From: an uncultured Lachnospiraceae bacterium
GTDB lineage: Bacteria > Bacillota > Clostridia > Lachnospirales > Lachnospiraceae
Length of the DNA: 64,000 nucleotides
Reading direction: 5' to 3'
NCBI GenBank assembly: GCA_934330725.1
Contig: CAKRGM010000001.1
Span: 124,001 to 188,000 of the forward strand
Below are positions 40,793 to 49,853 of the stretch, piece by piece; position 1 is the stretch's first letter; each line of letters begins with the position of its first letter. A model generated the notes under the pieces. That model searched no databases, was not told the origin of the DNA, and worked only from the letters and a program-made list of their open reading frames with translations. The position numbers were made by a program, and so were the translations under genes.

Positions 40793-42010
40793 ATGGAAGT
40801 ATATTCTTACACTGCCGTTGGAACTGACGGCAAAGATAAGAAGGGAACGGTTGAGGCTGAATCTGAACGTGATGCAGCAAAGAAGATTAAGGCTGACGGA
40901 CTTATTCCGATGTCTGTGCAGAAACAGAGTGCCTTAAACAAAGATATTAATCTTCCGTTCCTTAATAAAAAGAAGAAGATTAAGCCGAGGGATCTGAGCG
41001 TATTCTGTCGTCAGTTTTCAAGCATATTAAAGGCGGGCGTCAGCGTTATCAATGCACTTGAGATGCTTGCAGACCAGACAGAGAATAAGACTCTTAGAGA
41101 AGCGGTCGTGGAAGTACAAAGTAATGTAGAAAAGGGTGAGACACTTTCTAAGTCAATGAAAGCATATCCTGATGCATTTCCTTCACTTCTTATAAGTATG
41201 ATTGAGGCCGGTGAGTCATCAGGTAATCTTGAATCAGCATTTGAAAGAATGGCGGTCCAGTTTGAAAAGGATGCGAAGCTTCAGTCAATGATAAAGAAAG
41301 CTATGACATATCCTGTCATTCTTATAATAGTTGCGATTGGAGTAGTAATTGCAATGATGGTATATGTAATACCTTCATTCGTCAGCATGTTTGATGATAT
41401 GGGATCAGATCTTCCTGTATATACACAGATGCTTGTTAATCTTAGTGATTTTATAATTCACTACTGGTATATTGTTGTACTTATAATTATTGCAATTGTT
41501 GCAGCGTATAAGGCTTATTATAAGACTGACAGTGGAAGACATAACATTGACAGATTGAAGTTAAAGGTTCCGGTATTCGGTAAGTTAAAACAAAAGACGG
41601 CATGTGCCAGATTTACAAGAACATTAAGCACGCTTGTAAAATCAGGTATGCCGATGATGGACGCAATAGATATAGCAGCAGGAACAATAGACAACGTTTT
41701 GTATAAAGATGCATTACTTAAAGCAAAGAATGGTGTAGGTCTTGGCTTTGAATTATCAGGCCAGCTTCAGGTATCAGGACTTTTTCCACCACTGGTTATT
41801 CATATGACTAATATTGGTGAAGAAACAGGTAATCTTGAAGAGATGCTTACTAATATTGCAAACTACTACGATGAGGAAATCGAGGCAACGACACAACAGA
41901 TATCAGCGCTCATGGAACCTATGATTATTCTTGTTATGGCTGTAGTAGTCGGGGGACTCATTATGGCAATCTATAGTCCTCTTATCCAGCTTTATGATCA
42001 GCTTGGATAG
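40793..42010 (+). CDS. pilC: Type IV pilus inner-membrane platform protein PilC
   Basis: PilC is the membrane platform on which PilB and PilT act. The 405-residue product has the T2SSF duplicated domain: cytoplasmic segments near 70-170 (LSVFCRQFSSILKAGVSVI) and 275-370 (CARFTRTLSTLVKSGMPMMDAI), with membrane spans near 170-190, 215-240 and 380-400. ATG 40793 is chosen because GAAGGGA is seven bases upstream; TTG 40787 would be too close. The gene has its own promoter and leads the pilin genes. Confidence 0.95.
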   Translation: MEVYSYTAVGTDGKDKKGTVEAESERDAAKKIKADGLIPMSVQKQSALNKDINLPFLNKKKKIKPRDLSVFCRQFSSILKAGVSVINALEMLADQTENKTLREAVVEVQSNVEKGETLSKSMKAYPDAFPSLLISMIEAGESSGNLESAFERMAVQFEKDAKLQSMIKKAMTYPVILIIVAIGVVIAMMVYVIPSFVSMFDDMGSDLPVYTQMLVNLSDFIIHYWYIVVLIIIAIVAAYKAYYKTDSGRHNIDRLKLKVPVFGKLKQKTACARFTRTLSTLVKSGMPMMDAIDIAAGTIDNVLYKDALLKAKNGVGLGFELSGQLQVSGLFPPLVIHMTNIGEETGNLEEMLTNIANYYDEEIEATTQQISALMEPMIILVMAVVVGGLIMAIYSPLIQLYDQLG

Positions 42011-42089
42011 TTACTGATGTATATAAACTTACATAATGTATTGTGTGGGGTTTGTATAAATAAAAATAATTAAAAGGAGTGGTCAGGAA

Positions 42090-42581
42090 ATGATAAAGAA
42101 AAGAGACCAGAAAAAATTAGGTAACAAGGGTTTTTCACTTGTTGAGTTGATTGTTGTTATTGCCATCATGGCAATCCTTGTAGGTGTACTTGCACCGGTA
42201 CTTATCAGAAACATTGAGAAGTCAAGAGAGTCAAAGGATCTTCAGGCTCTTGACAGTGTAAAGAGTGCAGTTACTACAGCACTTGCTAGAGAAGACTGCT
42301 ATAAAGAACTGGTTGGTACATCTGAAACTACTTATACATTTACTCTTAGCTCAGGAGATTTAAGCGCACCAGGTAAAACTTTAACTAATACTAATCCTGA
42401 GCTTGCAAGTATTTTAGGATCAAATGGTGTTAAGTTATCATCTACTAATTTAAAGGATCTTACATCTATTACTGTTAAAGTTGCAAGCGATGGTTCTGTA
42501 ATAGTTGGAGCATATCAGGCTGACGGTACTACGGCTTATACTGGCACTGTTGACACTAGCATCGTATTTGAAGTTAAATAA
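42090..42581 (+). CDS. Major type IV pilin-like protein
   Basis: This is a class III-type prepilin with a short basic leader (14 residues, ending NKG) and the canonical processing site G14|F15, in GFSLVELIVVIAIMAILVG, with the required glutamate at +5 (Glu19). After cleavage and methylation by PilD, the hydrophobic helix packs the fibre. The globular part (about 45-163) is Ser/Thr-rich with few cysteines (one, in REDCYKEL), so there is no disulfide-bonded D-region as in Gram-negative pilins. Its position after pilC and its strong AAAGGAG ribosome binding site suggest it is the major subunit. Confidence 0.92.
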   Translation: MIKKRDQKKLGNKGFSLVELIVVIAIMAILVGVLAPVLIRNIEKSRESKDLQALDSVKSAVTTALAREDCYKELVGTSETTYTFTLSSGDLSAPGKTLTNTNPELASILGSNGVKLSSTNLKDLTSITVKVASDGSVIVGAYQADGTTAYTGTVDTSIVFEVK

Positions 42582-42625
42582 TACATACTTATATTTATTA
42601 AAATCAATTCACAAGGTGAAAAAAT

Positions 42626-43390
42626 ATGCAACTGGAGATTTTTCTGTACGTCATAGCATTTCTTTACGGAATTGTGATAGGAAGCTTTTTGAATGTACTT
42701 ATTTACAGATTACCAATTAAAGAAACTATTGTTACCGACAGGTCTCATTGCATGACATGTGGTAGGCAGATAAAGTGGTATGATCTCATACCACTTGCCA
42801 GCTACATTTTTTTAAGAGGTAAATGCAGATACTGCAAGGCAAAGATTTCAATCCAGTATCCATTGATTGAAGCTCTCAATGGAATTGGATATTTAATTAT
42901 TTTTTGGATAAAAGGCTTCAGTATTGAAAGTGTATTGTTTTGTCTTACATTTTCAATTCTTATTGTTGTGGCAGTCATAGATTTCAGAACATATGAGATA
43001 CCACAATGTCTTAATATTACTGTCGGAGTATTGGGAATATTAAGAGTAATACTTGATTTTAGCGACCTATTAGACTATCTGATAGGTTTTTGTATTATCA
43101 GTGGCTTTATGTTTATTATTCTTATAATAGGCAGAAAATTAAAAGGTATTGATGCATTTGGCGGCGGAGATATAAAATTAATGGCGGCGGCAGGGCTGCT
43201 GCTTGGCTGGGAGAATATTATTCTGGCATTTCTTATTGGCTGCATACTTGGTGCAGTAATTCATTTGATTCGTATGAGACTTACAAATGAGGATCACGTA
43301 CTTGCATTTGGCCCGTATCTGTGCGGAGGCATTTTTATTGCAATCCTGTTTGGAAACACACTGATAAACTGGTACGTGGGATTATTATAA
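42626..43390 (+). CDS. pilD: Prepilin peptidase/N-methyltransferase PilD
   Basis: PilD cleaves the leader of prepilins and methylates the new N-terminus. The 254-residue membrane protein has the cytoplasmic zinc-binding four cysteines at positions 42, 45, 67 and 70 (CMTC and CRYC) within the first loop, an aspartate in AVIDFRTYEIP and the GGGD aspartate near residue 181 forming the aspartyl protease site, and about eight membrane spans. It should process all the prepilins in this locus. Confidence 0.95.
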   Translation: MQLEIFLYVIAFLYGIVIGSFLNVLIYRLPIKETIVTDRSHCMTCGRQIKWYDLIPLASYIFLRGKCRYCKAKISIQYPLIEALNGIGYLIIFWIKGFSIESVLFCLTFSILIVVAVIDFRTYEIPQCLNITVGVLGILRVILDFSDLLDYLIGFCIISGFMFIILIIGRKLKGIDAFGGGDIKLMAAAGLLLGWENIILAFLIGCILGAVIHLIRMRLTNEDHVLAFGPYLCGGIFIAILFGNTLINWYVGLL

Positions 43391-43415
43391 TCGGGATAGG
43401 ATGGAGGACTTATTA

Positions 43416-44975
43416 ATGGCTTCTAAGATTAAAGACAGAGTCTTGACAATTTCAATCAATAGTGAATTTGTTAAAATATGTGATGTGACCAGAAATGGTA
43501 AAAGCATCACAGTACATAAAATGGCTACAGTGCCTACACCTGAAAATTCATTTTCAGATGGTGCTATAAAGGAAAGGGATGCTTTTGCCAAAGCTATAAA
43601 GACAGCACTTGATAATAACAGAATAACAACGGACAATGTTATTTTCACAGTGGCGTCTTCAAGAATCGTTTCAAAAGAGGTTGTTATACCAAAGGTAAAA
43701 CCTAATAAGATAAGCGATATTGTGAATACGAATGCAGCGGAATATTTTCCGGTAAATATAGATGAACATATTATCCAGCATATAGTTTTAGAGGAGATAA
43801 AAGAACAAGAGGAAGAAAAGTTAAAGCTTCTTGTAATGGCAGCTCCTTCTAAAATAATTGCTTCTTACTATGGACTTGCATCTGCCATAGGACTTAAAAT
43901 TGAGGCAATTGATTATATCGGTAACAGCGTAAGTCAGGTTATCAAACATGAAATCGGTAATTCTTCAAGTATTATTATATATGTAGAAAATGATAGTACG
44001 ATTGTAAATATTTTCCAGAATAATGTACTTAAAATGCAAAGAACAATTCCGTATGGGGAATCGGTAATTGTTGAAGCGTGCATGGAAGAATATGATCTTG
44101 ATTATGATGATGCTGTTAAAAAGCTTGAAGATGAACCTGTTATAGGTGAACATATTACAGATAATGCAATAACTGAACAACTTAGGTATTTGATAAGTAA
44201 CATTAAGCGTATCATTGATTTCTATGTTTCAAGAAATCTCGTTGGAAACCTTGAAAGTGCATATGTTCTTGGAACTATTGCTTTTATGAAGGGCTTTGAT
44301 AATCTTCTTACAAATGAGCTTAATATTTCTTTTACAGGTGTTACCCAGTTAAAGGATGTTATAACTGATAAAAAGACATTTGTAGATGATTCACTTATAA
44401 CAAGCTATATTCCTAACATGGGTGCAGCTTATGCAAGCATTAACTTCAAACCAAAGGGCGTTGATGAAACAAAGAGCTCCAGGAGCACATCAAAGACATT
44501 CAAGGTGGCGTTTATTGCAGCTGTTGGCGTAGCAATCATTCTTACAGTTGTACCGGCAGTCCGGATGTTTGTTGCAAAGTCAAAGCTTAAGGTTGTTAAT
44601 GAACAGATTGATAAGATAAAGAGTATAGATCAGATTGTAGATGATTTTTATACTGCAAAGGATATTTACACAGATGCTGATAATTTCAGTAAAATGACAT
44701 CTAATAATGATGATAAGCTTGCAGAGTTCCTTAATGAGTTAGAGACTGTTGTGCCATCAGATGTTGCATTTACAAGTATTGCCGTTGACAATGGAACATT
44801 TACTGTATCAGGAACAGCTAAGAGCAAGCTGTCTGTGGCTGCACTTATTCAGCAGTTCAGAGGCCTTAAGAATGTGTCCCAGACCAATCTGGCAAGTGAA
44901 TCTGAAAGCCTTGATAATTCAGGTGCTCTGACGGTAACATTTTCAATGACATTTAATATAACAGCAGATGAATAG
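43416..44975 (+). CDS. PilM-PilN fusion protein
   Basis: The first 345 residues or so are PilM: a cytoplasmic actin-like ATP-binding fold with VLTISINSEFVKICDV, VNIDEHIIQHIVLEEI, and SSIIIYVENDSTIVNIF. Then come a membrane span (about 361-381, FKVAFIAAVGVAIILTVVP), a coiled coil, and a PilN-like extracytoplasmic ferredoxin-fold domain (about 430-519, VPSDVAFTSIAVDNGTFTVSG). In most systems PilM and PilN are separate and PilN's short N-terminal peptide binds PilM; here they are one chain. ATG 43416 has ATGGAGGA ahead; ATG 43401 would include it. pilO follows. Confidence 0.85.
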   Translation: MASKIKDRVLTISINSEFVKICDVTRNGKSITVHKMATVPTPENSFSDGAIKERDAFAKAIKTALDNNRITTDNVIFTVASSRIVSKEVVIPKVKPNKISDIVNTNAAEYFPVNIDEHIIQHIVLEEIKEQEEEKLKLLVMAAPSKIIASYYGLASAIGLKIEAIDYIGNSVSQVIKHEIGNSSSIIIYVENDSTIVNIFQNNVLKMQRTIPYGESVIVEACMEEYDLDYDDAVKKLEDEPVIGEHITDNAITEQLRYLISNIKRIIDFYVSRNLVGNLESAYVLGTIAFMKGFDNLLTNELNISFTGVTQLKDVITDKKTFVDDSLITSYIPNMGAAYASINFKPKGVDETKSSRSTSKTFKVAFIAAVGVAIILTVVPAVRMFVAKSKLKVVNEQIDKIKSIDQIVDDFYTAKDIYTDADNFSKMTSNNDDKLAEFLNELETVVPSDVAFTSIAVDNGTFTVSGTAKSKLSVAALIQQFRGLKNVSQTNLASESESLDNSGALTVTFSMTFNITADE

Positions 44976-44987
44976 GAGGTGGGTACG

Positions 44988-46151
44988 ATGAAGAAAAAGT
45001 TGGGTTTAAATATGGAAATCAGTGAAAGAGATAAAAAACTTCTTTGGATATTAGCATCTGTACTCATTGTATTTATTGGCTATTATTTTGGATTTAATAA
45101 GCTTTCTGCATCTGCAGATAATTATGAGACACAGCTTACACAGGCGCATAAAAAATATGATGATTTGTCAGCAAAATATGCAAAGAAGGATACTTATTTA
45201 AATGATACAGAGGATTTTAAGAATAAGTATAACACAGTAATTGCTAATTATCAGAATGGAACATCACAGGATACATCTTTAGTATTTTTAAATGATGTTG
45301 AAAAAATCACAGGTGGATGGATAAAGAGTACAGCATTTACAGATGTATCAAGCATATATAAGTTTGGTGCCGTAACATCAACTAATCCGGCTAAATCAGG
45401 AGAGAGCGTTTATTCAACAGATTTTGAAGGATATAAGACTACTTTGACTTTATCCTATGAAGCAAAGTATGATGACTTCAAACAGCTTATATCATTTTTG
45501 AATAACTATTATAGCAAAGTGACAATAGATTCAATTAATATGGCTTACAATCAGGAAGATAATACAGTAAGTGGTTCAATGGTTGTTTCTTCATATTGTA
45601 TAACCGGAAGCAGTCGTCCGTTTGCATTTCCTGAGATTGATACACAAAAGGGTACAAATAATCTGTTCTATTCAGCTGTATTCCTTCCAAATATTGTTGG
45701 AAATAAGGAAGATTCAAATGGTAATTATATTCTTGGCGATTATGATTACTATATGCTTCTTAATTCTGCATCATCTGATATTGATGCATGCATTATTGGC
45801 AAGAAGAATGATACAGGCAATACAGTTCTTACATCAAATGAAAACAAGATGGTTGATGCAACTGTAAGATTTGCAGGTTCAGATGGAATTTATACAGTAC
45901 AGTATACTATTGATGGAAAGCAGTTCCCATCAGAAAATTACAGTGCAGGATCATCATTTATTCCTGGAAAGACGCTTGATTTCCTTGTAATGAGTTCCAA
46001 GAGGGCATCATCTGATGATAAAAGCGGTGTAAATATTACATTTGTTAATGATACTGATATGGATCTTAATGTTAAGGTTTGCAATGATGATACAACAAGA
46101 TCAAGAGTAAATATTACAAAGACTACAGGCGCGGTTAATGTTTACAGGTAA
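44988..46151 (+). CDS. PilO-like pilus alignment protein, long form
   Basis: PilO forms a heterodimer with PilN in the alignment complex. The 387-residue product has a cytoplasmic N-terminus (MKKKLGLNMEISERDKK), one membrane span (about 19-37), a periplasm-type coiled coil (about 40-85) and a ferredoxin-like core (about 120-210) as in PilO. The last 170 residues or so form an additional domain, rich in beta and Ser/Asn and not present in classical PilO of about 200 residues. AGGAGGTG precedes ATG 44988. A strong hairpin follows its stop. Confidence 0.75.
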   Translation: MKKKLGLNMEISERDKKLLWILASVLIVFIGYYFGFNKLSASADNYETQLTQAHKKYDDLSAKYAKKDTYLNDTEDFKNKYNTVIANYQNGTSQDTSLVFLNDVEKITGGWIKSTAFTDVSSIYKFGAVTSTNPAKSGESVYSTDFEGYKTTLTLSYEAKYDDFKQLISFLNNYYSKVTIDSINMAYNQEDNTVSGSMVVSSYCITGSSRPFAFPEIDTQKGTNNLFYSAVFLPNIVGNKEDSNGNYILGDYDYYMLLNSASSDIDACIIGKKNDTGNTVLTSNENKMVDATVRFAGSDGIYTVQYTIDGKQFPSENYSAGSSFIPGKTLDFLVMSSKRASSDDKSGVNITFVNDTDMDLNVKVCNDDTTRSRVNITKTTGAVNVYR

Positions 46152-46193
46152 TTAATTTAAAGCGGATATATTTGTATCCGCTTTTAAATTAAT
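46151..46193 (+). terminator. Terminator-like hairpin within the pilus locus
   Basis: ATTAATTTAAAGCGGATA (46151-46168) pairs with TATCCGCTTTTAAATTAAT (46175-46193), with one bulged base, around a six-base loop. It is not followed by a long T run (AATTTATGTG next), although the 3' arm itself carries TTTT. It probably gives partial termination between pilO and the minor pilin genes. Confidence 0.6.
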
Positions 46194-46233
46194 TTATGTG
46201 TATTTTATTCTGGTGAATTTGGAGAATACTAAT

Positions 46234-47424
46234 ATGTATATGAGATTCAAAAAAGCTAATCAAAAGACCAAAAAGAATAATGGCGGTTTCTCGCTGATTG
46301 AAGTGCTTGTGGCCATAGTCATACTTGCGATTATTGCAGCGACAATACTCAGTGTTTTTGCATCATCGGCCAAGATAAATAATAAGGCGAGACAACAGGA
46401 AAATGCTAACACTGTTGCCCAGCTTATGACAGAAAGACTTAAAGGTCTTAATATCGATGCGATTGTATCGGCCCTTGATGGACCTGAAAGTTCAAGTCAC
46501 CCCTACGGACTTGACAGTTACACGAAAACCGTATCAGATAAAACAGGTGAGACGGTCTATGTGTTTAATACAACAGCACTTGATCTGAATGGTAATCCGT
46601 ATGTTGATGGAACATCAGTGGGGGATAAGTTCTATGCCAGCATTGAACTTAATCCTGATGATTATTCAGACAAAGAAAACCCGTCAGATGCTGTCGGTGA
46701 TAAAGAAAAAAATAATATCAATTCTGATATGCCTTCATTTAATGATGTACTGTCTGATGATAATTGTGTTGTTTTAAGACAGATTTCACAGCATGATATT
46801 GATGCTGAGAATGCATTTAAATCAAAGGGTGAGACATTAAGGTCAAGAAATGTATCAATTGAAGAGCAGATTAAAGAAGATTTAGGAAATGTATTCCAGA
46901 ATATAAAGATGATAATTACTTATAATGGCTCAGGTTCATCAACTAAGGTTTATGAATACGACCTTGAGAATTTTGATGTAACGGCTGATACAACCAATCC
47001 AAAGAATTTTTATTTGTTTTACAAGCCGTATTCTAATGAAGATAAAGTTTCTTTTAAAGTGGATTCTGCAATTAGTGCCGCATCATTTGACAAAAATATT
47101 AATCTTTATCTTATAAAGCAGGACAATAGCAGTGTTACAGATTTTAAATGGAATAATGTTTCATTTACACCTGATTCACAGGCAAATATTATAAAGCAAA
47201 ATCCGGACAGGACAACAGGGCTTGGAATTAAAAGAAATATTAATTTCTATTCTAATGTAGATGGTATCCAGACTGGAGGCAGTAATTCCATAACACATAA
47301 TTCAGCCGAAAACAGTGAAGTCAGGTATTTATATAATATGCAGATTAAGATATGGGTCAATCAGACAGTACCATCTGATAAGAGCAATCCGTATCTTACT
47401 ATAACGTCAACCAAAGACAATTAG
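46234..47424 (+). CDS. Minor prepilin, PilV/GspI-like
   Basis: This is a prepilin with an 18-residue leader (...KKNNGG) and processing site G18|F19 in GFSLIEVLVAIVILAII, with glutamate at +5 (Glu23). The mature part is about 378 residues, large for a minor pilin, and mainly beta/disordered with many Asp and Asn. GGAGAATA lies nine bases before ATG 46234. Being first in a block of prepilin-like genes, it probably belongs to the minor pilin set that primes fibre assembly. Its exact counterpart in other species is not clear. Confidence 0.85.
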   Translation: MYMRFKKANQKTKKNNGGFSLIEVLVAIVILAIIAATILSVFASSAKINNKARQQENANTVAQLMTERLKGLNIDAIVSALDGPESSSHPYGLDSYTKTVSDKTGETVYVFNTTALDLNGNPYVDGTSVGDKFYASIELNPDDYSDKENPSDAVGDKEKNNINSDMPSFNDVLSDDNCVVLRQISQHDIDAENAFKSKGETLRSRNVSIEEQIKEDLGNVFQNIKMIITYNGSGSSTKVYEYDLENFDVTADTTNPKNFYLFYKPYSNEDKVSFKVDSAISAASFDKNINLYLIKQDNSSVTDFKWNNVSFTPDSQANIIKQNPDRTTGLGIKRNINFYSNVDGIQTGGSNSITHNSAENSEVRYLYNMQIKIWVNQTVPSDKSNPYLTITSTKDN

Positions 47425-47441
47425 GGAAAGGGATGGACTTT

Positions 47442-49835
47442 ATGAAAATTTTAAATGGACTTGGAAGAAAAAAGAATAATAAGGGTTCTACATTTGAAAT
47501 TGTACTTGTATCGATTTCTCTTATTGCCATTTTGGCTATTCTTGCAATAACAGCTGCATTAATGAACCTCAATATGAAGGTTATGGATAAGAATGCAAAA
47601 AAGAGCTTTTATACAGCAGAAGAAGCAGTTGATGAACTTTATGCAGGGCTTGGTAAATTAAGTATGGAAAGCCTTGAAAAATCTTATATGAAGCAGCTTG
47701 ATACTATTACTGACGGTTCTGACAATAAAAAGTGTAACGAACAGTTACGAAAGGATTTTACCGAAAGCGTTTTAAAGGAACTGTTTCCTAAATTCACATG
47801 GGATGGTAAGGCTGTCGGAAGTGAAATATTTAATCAGGGCAACAAAGATTATGATGATTCAGATGGTGGTACATTTGCAAATCGTCTGACAAAGAATTAT
47901 ATAGAAGATAACAGATATATCAAGGTTAAGTCTGTAGGTGATACACGCATTAATAAGAGTGCAAGTACATTTGCATCTGCATCATCAGATATATCCAATT
48001 ATTCAGTTGAATTTAAAGACTGTGTACTTGAATATCGCAATGAAAGTGGTTATCTTACAACTGTAAAGATTGACTGCAAGCTTGCAATTCCTGATGTTAT
48101 GGTTGCATTTTCAGACGGAGTTGGCAACAGGCTTACAACATTTGATTCGTATTCCATTATTGGCTGCAGTGGTGTGGAAGTACAGAATAACCTTAATGTG
48201 AATGGAACAAAGGTATTTGCCGGTAAGAATAATGATGTCAATGCTGATGTAAGCGGACTTAAGATGGATGCAAATGCATCACTTAATGTTAAGCAGGCTT
48301 CAGGCGTCGAATATGGTTCCACGATTGTTGCACAGGATGATCTTCATCTTGTTGATGCCGGTAATGTGACAGTTGACAGACTTTCAAAGCTTTGGGCAGA
48401 AAATATCAAAGCAGATGGACAAAAAAACAATCTGGTACTTGGAGGCTCTTCCTATGTAGAGGATGATCTTACATTAAATGGTGATGACAGCAGGGTTACA
48501 ATTGACGGAGACTACGCAGGATGGAGTTATAAGGGCGTTGTTAATGACAATCATACGGAAAGCAGTGCCATGATTGTTAATGGAAAGAATTCAACACTGG
48601 ATATGCAGGGTATAAACAGCCTTCTTCTTGGAGGAAGATCTTATATCAATTTCAGTTCTGCTTCAGGAAAAATGTATATGACAGGTGAATCAGTTTCGTT
48701 AAAAGGTAATCAGGAAATATATCTTATACCGGACGAATTTATTCAGGTTGCTTCAGGCTCATATCATTCAAATCCTGCACCGACCGGACAGGCTGTAACA
48801 GTAAATATACCGGATAACTTTTATCCGAAACAGCAGGGGTGGCTTGAAGGCAATGGTTATACAACGGTTAACAATGGTGCATTTACATATTATTATCTTA
48901 ATATAAAGAATGATAAAAAGGCTGAATATGTTCAGGCAGTTCTTGATGGTAAGGATTCTTATCTTTCAACACTGAAAGCAAGACTTACAGCTGATGTCAC
49001 AGCTTTAAAGCAGGAATCAGTTATACGTTTTGCTAATGATACATCTAAGCTTTATGTAAATGGAGGGCTTCTTACTGTATCAAAGAGTGCAGATGGCGAA
49101 TCAAGCTCAGTAGGAAGTAATACAGCAGGAAACAGTATGTCATACGATGTATTTACAAAGAAATGCCTTGATATTGATACACGTTTCGATTTGTTGTGTC
49201 ATATCCTTTACGAACCTGATGCAAATGATGCAACAACATTTACATCATATCCGGACACAATAACACTTAACGGACAGAATATCAGTGTATTTGGAACGGA
49301 TAAGAAGGGTGTATTTGAAAATATCATCAATCAGTCATATTTAAATCATATGGTTGAGAGGGATGAAGGTGGAGTTAAGAAAACAGAACCATATATGACA
49401 ACCGGTAAAAAGGCTGATATATCTTCAGACAGTTTTAAGGTTTATGTAACTAAAGAAGATAATATTACTGTAAGCCAGCTTAATTTTCACGGAAGTATGG
49501 GAATGAGCGACGGTATTATAATATCAACCGGGAATGTTACAGTTGACCGCGATTTTAACGGTATTATAATAGCTGCGGGGGTTGTTACTGTAAAAGGTAA
49601 TGTTACGGTTACTAATACATATGCGGTAAAGGCGCTTAATTCAGACTGTGCAATTGAGCAGATGTTAAATCTGCTGTCATCTGATGACAGAGAGAAAGTA
49701 AAGAAATTCTTTATGGCATATAACGATAAAGATGACATTGATGATTCGAACGAAGATCCACTAGGCAAGAGTATTGAAGGTGTTACATATAAGGATATTG
49801 TAAACTTCAGTAACTGGTCGAAAAATAGTGATTGA
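47442..49835 (+). CDS. Large PilX-like pilus protein, about 797 residues
   Basis: The N-terminus has a basic leader ending NKG, then STFEIVLVSISLIAILAILAI and a hydrophobic helix continuing as an amphipathic coil, like PilX_N proteins. If cleaved after G15, the glutamate falls at +4, not +5, so this is not a standard prepilin signal. The bulk (about 60-760) has repeated short beta units such as NVTVDRDFNGIIIAAGVVTVKGNVTV and SVSLKGNQEIYLIP, suggesting a right-handed beta-helix or polymer-forming fold. ATG 47442 follows AGGGAAAGGG. The function is unknown; the position suggests a minor or tip component. Confidence 0.7.
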   Translation: MKILNGLGRKKNNKGSTFEIVLVSISLIAILAILAITAALMNLNMKVMDKNAKKSFYTAEEAVDELYAGLGKLSMESLEKSYMKQLDTITDGSDNKKCNEQLRKDFTESVLKELFPKFTWDGKAVGSEIFNQGNKDYDDSDGGTFANRLTKNYIEDNRYIKVKSVGDTRINKSASTFASASSDISNYSVEFKDCVLEYRNESGYLTTVKIDCKLAIPDVMVAFSDGVGNRLTTFDSYSIIGCSGVEVQNNLNVNGTKVFAGKNNDVNADVSGLKMDANASLNVKQASGVEYGSTIVAQDDLHLVDAGNVTVDRLSKLWAENIKADGQKNNLVLGGSSYVEDDLTLNGDDSRVTIDGDYAGWSYKGVVNDNHTESSAMIVNGKNSTLDMQGINSLLLGGRSYINFSSASGKMYMTGESVSLKGNQEIYLIPDEFIQVASGSYHSNPAPTGQAVTVNIPDNFYPKQQGWLEGNGYTTVNNGAFTYYYLNIKNDKKAEYVQAVLDGKDSYLSTLKARLTADVTALKQESVIRFANDTSKLYVNGGLLTVSKSADGESSSVGSNTAGNSMSYDVFTKKCLDIDTRFDLLCHILYEPDANDATTFTSYPDTITLNGQNISVFGTDKKGVFENIINQSYLNHMVERDEGGVKKTEPYMTTGKKADISSDSFKVYVTKEDNITVSQLNFHGSMGMSDGIIISTGNVTVDRDFNGIIIAAGVVTVKGNVTVTNTYAVKALNSDCAIEQMLNLLSSDDREKVKKFFMAYNDKDDIDDSNEDPLGKSIEGVTYKDIVNFSNWSKNSD

Positions 49836-49853
49836 TGAATGGCGGTGGCAATC

